Positions 7,047-10,954 of a stretch of DNA of 10,954 nucleotides are shown here, one piece after another. The notes beneath the pieces are model-generated. The model was not told where the DNA came from. It worked only from the letters and a program-made list of their open reading frames with translations, and did not search any database. The DNA comes from OMOG01 sp041485845 (GTDB lineage Bacteria; Acidobacteriota; Terriglobia; Bryobacterales; Bryobacteraceae), in contig JBGPKH010000274.1 in assembly GCA_041485845.1 (NCBI GenBank), forward strand, positions 1-10,954, written 5' to 3'. Position 1 is the first letter of the stretch, and the number at the start of each line of letters is the position of its first letter. A program made the position numbers and the translations under genes.

Positions 7047-7238
7047 ATGATCACTCGATTGACCCTGCGCAACTTCAAGAGCGTGGGCAAACAGGTCTAC
7101 GACTTTACCGGGTTCGATCTGCTGGTTGGGCGCAGCAATAGCGGGAAGAGCACGGTGCTCCAGGCGCTCGGGATCTTCCTCGGGCCTGTTCAGCCGGCTG
7201 GCATCCCCGTTTGCACAAAACCATCGCACGCCTTTTGA
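7047..7238 (+). pseudogene. OLD-family ATPase relic, N-terminal ~45 codons only
   Basis: The frame begins MITRLTLRNFKSVGKQVYDF and continues FDLLVGRSNSGKSTVLQALG. The 'I..L.l.NFkS.g' strand followed by a Walker A of the type G-x-x-N-S-G-K-S-T (7128-7154) is the hallmark start of OLD/RecF-like AAA ATPases, many of which carry a C-terminal TOPRIM nuclease and act in phage defence. Everything after about residue 42 is missing: no signature motif, Walker B or TOPRIM. Around 7165-7215 the sequence switches, in another frame, to a UvrD-type helicase, and the OLD frame meets a stop at 7236-7238. The start ATG looks original because homologues commonly begin with this phrase. I infer a dead gene created by a deletion that joined two genes. 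Confidence 0.75.
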
Positions 7239-8005
7239 CTTCACGGTGGTCGATGAAGCGCAGGACGTGGGCGTAGCGCAGCTCCGGTTTTTGGCTGCTT
7301 TGGGGGCGGGGCGAACCAACGGCCTCTTCTTTGCCGGTGACCTGGGCCAGCGAATCTTTCAGCAACCTTTCTCATGGAAAGCGCTGGGAGTCGATGTTCG
7401 CGGCCGTTCCTCTACGTTGCGCGTCAACTATCGGACGTCACCCCAGATCCGAATCCAGGCCGACCGCCTGCTGGGCATCGAAATATCGGACGTGGACGGC
7501 AATACCGAGAAGCGCGGCGGCGCCATTTCCCTGTTCAACGGACCACCACCAGACATCCTGGTCTTGGATACTCCCGAGGAGGAAATGAAGGAAGTGAGTC
7601 AATGGCTCCGAGCGAGGAGCAAAGAGGGCATCCTGCCCCACGAAATCGGCGTCTTCGTTCGTTCCGCCGCTGAATTGGACAGGGCGCGTGCGGCAGCCCA
7701 GGCCGCCGGGCTTCCCTTCAAGGTGCTGGACGAAAACGTGGAAACCGCCACGGGGCAAGTTTCCATCGGCGCCATGCATCTCGCAAAAGGACTGGAGTTC
7801 CGCGCCGTCGTGGTAATGGCCCGTGACGACGAGGTAATTCCTCTTGCAGGAGCGGATCGAGACCGTCGCGGACGATGCGGATCTCGAAGAGGTCTACAAC
7901 ACGGAGCGGCGCCTGCTTTACGTCGCGTACACCGGTGCGCGGGACCACCTGTTGGTGACGAGCGTGGAACCGGCGTCGGAGTTCCTGGACGATCTGCGGA
8001 ATTGA
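7186..8005 (+). pseudogene. UvrD-like superfamily 1 helicase relic, C-terminal half, frameshifted
   Basis: From 7186 the frame reads as an SF1 helicase without its N-terminus. Motif II is VVDEAQD (DEAQD at 7252-7266), motif III region is GDLGQRIFQQPFSW, motif IV LRVNYRTS, and motif V IGAMHLAKGLEFRAVVVMA. Motif I (Walker A) is absent, so it cannot bind ATP normally. After PL at 7840-7845 one extra base, most simply G7846, breaks the frame. Reading on from 7847 restores QERIETVADDADLEEVYN and then motif VI ERRLLYVAYTGARDHLLVT, ending at the TGA at 8003-8005. In motif VI the usual T-R-A-R reads T-G-A-R, losing a conserved arginine. So there are three lesions: truncation, frameshift and a motif substitution. 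It abuts the OLD ATPase fragment and its end is 24 bases from the end of the convergent MauE-thioredoxin gene. Confidence 0.8.
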
Positions 8006-8029
8006 GTTTCGGATGCGCCTTGCGCGGAT

Positions 8030-8953
8030 TCAGTTCACGAACCCGATCTGCTTGAGCGTCGCGGCCGGCTCGTCGCCTTCGAACTTCGTGAGCGGCGCCT
8101 TTTCCCGCCCGTTCTCCAGCGCTACGCCGAACGGATAGGCGCTGTAGGAGAAGATGGGCGCAAGCTTTTGGAACTCGCTCGAAACCACGCCGTGCAACCC
8201 CGTCTCTTGCAGGAACCCGCGGGCGTATTGCGGCTGCTCCACGGGAATCACCACCACCCGGGTATCGCCCCAACGGAGCTGCGCCATGCGTTTCGCCGCA
8301 TCGAAGCAGTGCATGCACTGGGGATCGAAAAAGTAGAGGAAGACCTTGCCCTGCTGGAGCGAGTAGGGCCGGCCATCCACGAGTGTCGTCTCGGGCGCTT
8401 TCGTGCCAGTCTGCCGCGCCGCCGCCACGCCGTAGGAGACCAGCGCGAAGACCACCACGGCTCCCAAAACCAGGAAGGCGCTGTGCAGGCTTTCGGGCCT
8501 CTTCGACCAGATGCCCGCGCATACCGCCAGCAACAGCATGAGGCCATCGCCGATAAAGAAACCGGGGCCCACCGCGCGCTTCAACCAGGGGAAGCAACTG
8601 CACTCCTCGCCGCGCAGGAAATTATAGTTGATGCCGACATAGATCATGAAGGCGACCAGCAGCAGCCCGGTGACGATCGATCCCCAGCGGCGGAACCGGG
8701 GCACCAGGATGAGCACGGCGCCGACCGTCTCGGCGATGCCAAACAGCAGCGCGGCGGCCAGGCTCAGCGACTGCGGAACCTTGGCCTGCGCCATACGCAT
8801 CGCCGCCGACTGCACGTCGGTGATTTTCCAAAGTCCCGAGACGAGAAACAGCAAGGCAATCAGGGCCGCGGCCACCCAGCTCAGCGCGCTCTTCCAGCCG
8901 GGCAGCTCGAGGGAGGCAAGCCCCCCACGCAGCTGTGCCATACTGTCGTTCAT
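8030..8953 (-). CDS. MauE/DoxX-type membrane protein fused to a thioredoxin-like domain
   Basis: A 307-residue protein. The N-terminal half is a four-helix MauE/DoxX-type domain: helices at about 24-44, 64-85, 91-109 and 131-148, with GLWKITD after the first helix and a Cys pair in ECSC (C118, C120) before the last. A fifth helix (~158-178) leads to a thioredoxin-like domain with active site FFDPQCMHC (C213, C216) and a probable cis-proline in AYPFG (P274). MauE-type proteins support disulfide formation in methylamine dehydrogenase maturation. Here membrane and thioredoxin parts are one chain, suggesting electron relay between the ECSC and CMHC pairs outside the cytoplasm. The partner is unknown. 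The start at 8953 follows a TACAAT box by 6 bases without a Shine-Dalgarno sequence; Met5 is the alternative. It diverges from the gene at 9036. Confidence 0.88.
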   Translation of the reverse strand: MNDSMAQLRGGLASLELPGWKSALSWVAAALIALLFLVSGLWKITDVQSAAMRMAQAKVPQSLSLAAALLFGIAETVGAVLILVPRFRRWGSIVTGLLLVAFMIYVGINYNFLRGEECSCFPWLKRAVGPGFFIGDGLMLLLAVCAGIWSKRPESLHSAFLVLGAVVVFALVSYGVAAARQTGTKAPETTLVDGRPYSLQQGKVFLYFFDPQCMHCFDAAKRMAQLRWGDTRVVVIPVEQPQYARGFLQETGLHGVVSSEFQKLAPIFSYSAYPFGVALENGREKAPLTKFEGDEPAATLKQIGFVN

Positions 8954-8959
8954 GGCCCT

Positions 8960-8965
8960 ATTGTA
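8960..8965 (-). promoter_or_regulatory. -10 box of the MauE-thioredoxin gene, leaderless layout
   Basis: On the minus strand TACAAT is followed by six bases and then the ATG at 8953. A start 6-8 bases after the box would fall on the start codon itself, so the mRNA would be leaderless. No strong -35 hexamer is seen at the usual spacing. Confidence 0.45.
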
Positions 8966-9035
8966 GTCCTTTGGGTGATTGCCGTTGCTCGTCGGGTCGA
9001 AAGGTCCGCTCCCCCTTGATGGTGTTTGCCAAGAT

Positions 9036-9521
9036 ATGACTGTGTTTGCGTGGATTCTGTTGCTGGCCTCGTCCGCGAGCGTTCAACTGGTCGATGAGTT
9101 CTACCAGATTCCCGCTAAGGAATGGCGCTATGTCGAACTGGGTCTCAATCAGAAGCCGGCGCTGGTCTCGGCCAGCTACGAAGTCGAGGCCGGATCTCGC
9201 GAAGTGCGGCTGGCGTTGATGCGGCGCGAGGATCTCGGCCAGTTGCGCGACGGCGTCCCGGAAAATGTTCTCGATGTGACCGGCGCCGCGGGAAGGGGCG
9301 CTCTCGGGCCACGTGTCCGCGGGCCCGGCGAGTACGTGATCGTCGTGGAGAATCGCGGCCGGATTCCGGCGAAGGTGCACCTGCGTATCGATCTCGACTT
9401 CCGCGCGGTGACGCAGCTCTCTCCGCGGCGCCAATGGGCCGTGGTGGCGATCAGCTTCGCGGTTTTTTTCGGAATCGTGAGCTGGTCGGCTCGCCGCCTG
9501 TTGCGCGGGATCAAACGATAA
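9036..9521 (+). CDS. Small secreted, C-terminally membrane-anchored protein of unknown function
   Basis: A 161-residue protein that I do not recognise. It has a short hydrophobic signal peptide (TVFAWILLLASSA), an all-beta-looking extracytoplasmic part (about 17-122, with alternating strands such as EWRYVELGL, ALVSASYEV, REVRLALM, GEYVIVVEN and KVHLRIDLDF), one membrane helix at about 134-151 and a basic tail (SARRLLRGIKR) that should stay in the cytoplasm. The single-sandwich-then-helix plan resembles GOLD-type domains, but that is only a topology analogy. The frame extends upstream to a TTG at 8979; I prefer the ATG at 9036 because it places the signal peptide at the N-terminus. It is divergent from the MauE-thioredoxin gene (82 bases apart) and followed after 10 bases by the next open frame, suggesting co-transcription. 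Confidence 0.75.
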   Translation: MTVFAWILLLASSASVQLVDEFYQIPAKEWRYVELGLNQKPALVSASYEVEAGSREVRLALMRREDLGQLRDGVPENVLDVTGAAGRGALGPRVRGPGEYVIVVENRGRIPAKVHLRIDLDFRAVTQLSPRRQWAVVAISFAVFFGIVSWSARRLLRGIKR

Positions 9522-9531
9522 CGGAGGGGCC

Positions 9532-9795
9532 TTGTGCGACCTCTTGCTTCGAGCATACGTGCCGTCCGGCGCCGCCGCCGCGCTGATTACCGAACTGCTG
9601 AGCCCGTTCCATCTGATGCGCCGTGTTCCCCTGGCGTTTGCCTGGCTCCTGATGGCCGCGGGCGCGGCACTGCTTCTGTATCGTCGCCGTCCCGTGTGCA
9701 AGCGGCCCGTCATCCGGCCGCTCGAGCTGCGACACCGTGGGGATGGATGTCGGTGGGGACCGCGCGGAATATCCTTTCCAAGCGCTCCTGCGTGA
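9532..9795 (+). pseudogene. Membrane protein gene, 5' fragment (possibly GT39-like)
   Basis: The frame starts with a TTG 10 bases after the previous gene and behind GGAGGGG (9523-9529). It reads CDLLLRAYVPSGAAAALITE, then LLSPFHLMRRV and a clear membrane helix PLAFAWLLMAAGAALLLYRR (to about 9687). Polytopic membrane enzymes such as GT39-type glycosyltransferases of these bacteria can begin this way, but the family is not certain. After about 9700 the frame loses protein-like character (RHRGDGCRWGPRG) and stops at 9795, while a neighbouring frame becomes protein-like. I infer that the middle of the gene was deleted. The GTG at 9534 opens another frame that gives Arg-rich, non-protein-like sequence, so I reject it. 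The ribosome binding site is close to the TTG, so the exact start is uncertain. Confidence 0.5.
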
Positions 9796-10000
9796 GCGCA
9801 ATTCCGCGGCGCGCTTCGTGCATACCGGAGTAGAAAGCGCGACCGAGCGTTATGCGCCCGCTACTGCGGCTCACCCCTGCGCGGTGTTCTGCATGGATTG
9901 CATCGGCAAGCCCAAAAAGATGGAGCTGTACGAGTGGATCGGCCCGCCCGTCGAGGTGGGACAGTTTGTCTTGTTCCTGGCCCGGGGACCTACGCGCTGA
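9737..10000 (+). pseudogene. 3' fragment, probably of the same membrane protein gene
   Basis: This frame reads as a well-formed C-terminal domain: AEYPFQALLRERNSAARFVH, TGVESATERYAPATAAHPCA, VFCMDCIGKPKKMELYEWIG, then PPVEVGQFVLFLAR and a stop at 9998-10000. It includes a CMDC pair. There is no plausible start of its own: the ATG at 9737 lies inside a stretch that is already open, without a ribosome binding site. It is one frame away from the 5' fragment and overlaps its degenerate tail, so the two look like the ends of one gene that lost its middle near 9690-9730. I cannot name the family; that both pieces come from one gene is inference from adjacency, strand and lack of other partners. Confidence 0.5.
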
Positions 10001-10094
10001 ACGCTTCTTTCCTTTGGGAGGGGAATCGCACCTGACGATTATTCCTTCCAAAAAGCGCGCACACTCCCAAGCCGTAGTGTACTGTGGCGCGTTC

Positions 10095-10397
10095 TCAAAT
10101 CGGCAGGCCCATTTTCTTGAGCAGAGCTGTGTAGCGCCGGTCCGAGCGCAGGCCGTCGTACCGGGGATCGACCTTGAGCCAGAACAAGGAGATGACGTGC
10201 TCTCGATATGCCTTCTCCAGCCATTGAAAAGCCTGGTCATTGTCTCCAAGGGCCGCGTAGATCCATGCAATCTGAATGGGTGGTGCGGACCGCTGACGTT
10301 TCTGCAACGCCTTCAGCGCTTCGCTCCTCCTGCCGGACATAGCACGAACCAGCCCCACATCCGGCTCGCGATCAGGCGCTAACTTTTGAAATTCCAA
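10095..10397 (-). pseudogene. C-terminal fragment of a TPR protein
   Basis: About 100 residues ending ALLKKMGLPI. The middle (IAWIYAALGDNDQAFQWLEK, residues 43-62) is a tetratricopeptide-type helix pair, and LFWLKVDPRYDGLRSDRRYT (71-90) is the closing segment typical of large acidobacterial proteins in which TPR arrays follow a kinase, winged-helix or TolB part. Only the tail remains: the TTG at 10397 is an arbitrary start without a ribosome binding site, the frame stays open further upstream as non-descript sequence, and no TPR array or catalytic domain precedes it. It lies convergent to the 3' fragment ending at 10000, with 94 bases between in which I see no gene. Probably a truncated relic, although a short expressed protein cannot be excluded. 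Confidence 0.6.
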
Positions 10398-10464
10398 GGT
10401 AGACAGACCAGCTAAGCGGATGGTCTCGCTGCATATGAATTGATCCAGATAATCCTGTCTGATT

Positions 10465-10690
10465 ATGCGATTATTGCACCGGCTTCGTGAGGTGATCGAA
10501 AGAGTGGACCGCCGGACCCAAAAGGAACGAACGCAGGCGGAAGTGAAGAGCCTGATTCTCGATCACGTTTTCGCGACACTACCGGATCCGCCGTTTTACG
10601 GATCTCGACAAGCAAGCTGCCGCGGACCGGCTGTTCCAGCACGTCTGGCGGCTGAGGGCGAGCGGGGGATCGCAGCAGCTTCGGCCGTCT
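10465..10690 (+). pseudogene. hsdR: Type I restriction enzyme R subunit relic, C-terminal, frameshifted
   Basis: The first frame reads LREVIERVDRRTQKERTQAE, then VKSLILDHVFATLPDPPF. This matches the C-terminal helical region of HsdR-type subunits, with the 'F.l..l...LP.PPFTdeD' phrase. After CCG TTT the frame should go on with T-D-L-D-K. It does so only if one T of the TTTT run at 10594-10597 is skipped: from 10598 the next frame gives TDLDKQAAADRLFQHVWRLR and ASGG, the usual '.a..V..hVW' ending. HsdR is the ATP-driven translocase and nuclease subunit of type I restriction systems and is about 1000 residues long; some 70 remain and no hsdM or hsdS is present in the window. The unshifted frame stops at 10690-10692. 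Seen: motif and shift. Inferred: dead remnant of a restriction locus. Confidence 0.65.
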
Positions 10691-10765
10691 AGCCCGGCCG
10701 CTGTGCCAGATCGCCGCGGACGACTCCGCGATAATTGCCCGCGGGCAGGCGGTCTGCGCGACGGA

Positions 10766-10771
10766 CATAAT
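10766..10771 (+). promoter_or_regulatory. Possible -10 box of the cytochrome gene
   Basis: CATAAT lies 9 bases before the TTG proposed as start (10781). It resembles the short-spaced layout at 1200 and 8960. No -35 hexamer or Shine-Dalgarno sequence is evident, so the call is tentative. Confidence 0.3.
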
Positions 10772-10780
10772 AGTCTCAAC

Positions 10781-10954
10781 TTGTCCAGGCTGCCGATCTG
10801 TGCGTTCGGTGCCCTCGCGGCGATCGCTCTCGCCGCGGAAACGGCCACCTTTTCCAAATCCGTTTACCCCATCTTCGAGGAGGCCGGATGCCGCGGCTGC
10901 CACAACTCCGACGGCGTCGCCTCGGCCACGCGCCTTCAGTTCCCCGAGCAGAGC
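10781..10954 (+). CDS. Large c-type cytochrome protein (DUF1592/Planctomycete cytochrome C type), 5' end only
   Basis: The last 174 bases encode the start of a secreted haem protein. From the TTG at 10781 the product has a signal peptide (SRLPICAFGALAAIALAA, likely cut before Glu), then TFSKSVYPIFEEAGCRGCHN and SDGVASATRLQFPEQ, running off the window. CRGCH (10889-10903) is a CxxCH haem c site, and the surrounding 'vyPiFe.agCrgCHn.dgvas.TrL.FPe' phrase is typical of the Planctomycete-type cytochrome C domain at the start of 600-900-residue DUF1587/1592/1588/1585 proteins in Acidobacteria and Planctomycetes. Such proteins are often followed by a DUF1552 gene. The role is unknown, probably periplasmic redox. 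The frame has no stop back into the HsdR relic (open from 10598), so the start rests on the signal peptide and the -10 box. Confidence 0.75.
   Translation, partial: MSRLPICAFGALAAIALAAETATFSKSVYPIFEEAGCRGCHNSDGVASATRLQFPEQS

Noticed and set aside
5829..7319. 496-codon open frame on the minus strand
   Set aside because: It is antisense to the BNR C-terminus and the OLD/UvrD relic, which have clear sense-strand motifs. Its translation is low-complexity and crosses unrelated genes.
8006..8029. GCGC-CTT-GCGC hairpin between the convergent ends as a terminator
   Set aside because: A 4-bp stem without a T-run on either strand; too weak.
7599..8603. 334-codon minus-strand frame
   Set aside because: It spans the helicase relic and the MauE-thioredoxin gene in the wrong frame for the latter, and is Arg/Gly/Ala-rich without motifs.
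8168..9019. 283-codon plus-strand frame
   Set aside because: It is antisense to the MauE-thioredoxin gene, His/Arg/Gln-rich, without domain features.
9710..10270. 186-codon minus-strand frame
   Set aside because: It overlaps the more protein-like plus-strand fragment (9737-10000) and the TPR fragment in another frame; no recognisable domain.

Overview
The window looks like a chromosomal segment of a high-GC soil Acidobacteriota, most like the Solibacter/Bryobacter lineage. That is an inference from gene content: a serine/threonine kinase fused to a sulfatase-modifying (FGE) domain, a 1128-residue BNR/VPS10-type secreted protein with Gly/Arg-rich inserts, a PQQ-dehydrogenase relic, and the start of a large CxxCH cytochrome protein of the DUF1592 type. 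No rRNA, tRNA, CRISPR array or transposase gene is visible.

Layout. Bases 1-1200 hold three relics in a row: a HepT-like (DUF86) toxin fragment (114-392), a SIR2-like/NACHT linker fragment (450-870), and the C-terminal blade of a PQQ-dependent dehydrogenase (901-1248). Bases 1214-3361 encode an intact membrane-anchored kinase-FGE protein, and 3462-6848 an intact secreted BNR/VPS10 protein. Bases 7047-8005 hold a second composite relic: the first ~45 codons of an OLD-family ATPase run into the C-terminal half of a UvrD-like helicase, which also carries a frameshift. The helicase relic faces a convergent gene (8953-8030, minus) for a MauE/DoxX-type membrane protein fused to a thioredoxin-like domain. 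Divergent from it is a small secreted, membrane-anchored protein of unknown function (9036-9521). Then come an internally deleted membrane-protein gene (9532-10000), a C-terminal TPR fragment on the minus strand (10397-10095), a frameshifted C-terminal piece of a type I restriction R subunit (10465-~10690), and the start of the cytochrome gene (10781-end).

How it fits together. Intact housekeeping/signalling genes alternate with fragments, and four of the fragments belong to families typical of defence islands (HepT toxin, SIR2/NACHT, OLD ATPase plus UvrD helicase, HsdR). The simplest reading is the remains of decayed defence islands. I do not see an intact, undescribed multi-gene system. The items most worth checking are the OLD-UvrD chimera, the SIR2/NACHT-PQQ junction, and a recurring promoter layout with the -10 box 6-9 bases before the start codon, which would give leaderless mRNAs for the kinase, the MauE-thioredoxin gene and perhaps the cytochrome. 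All family calls come from reading motifs; no database search was run.
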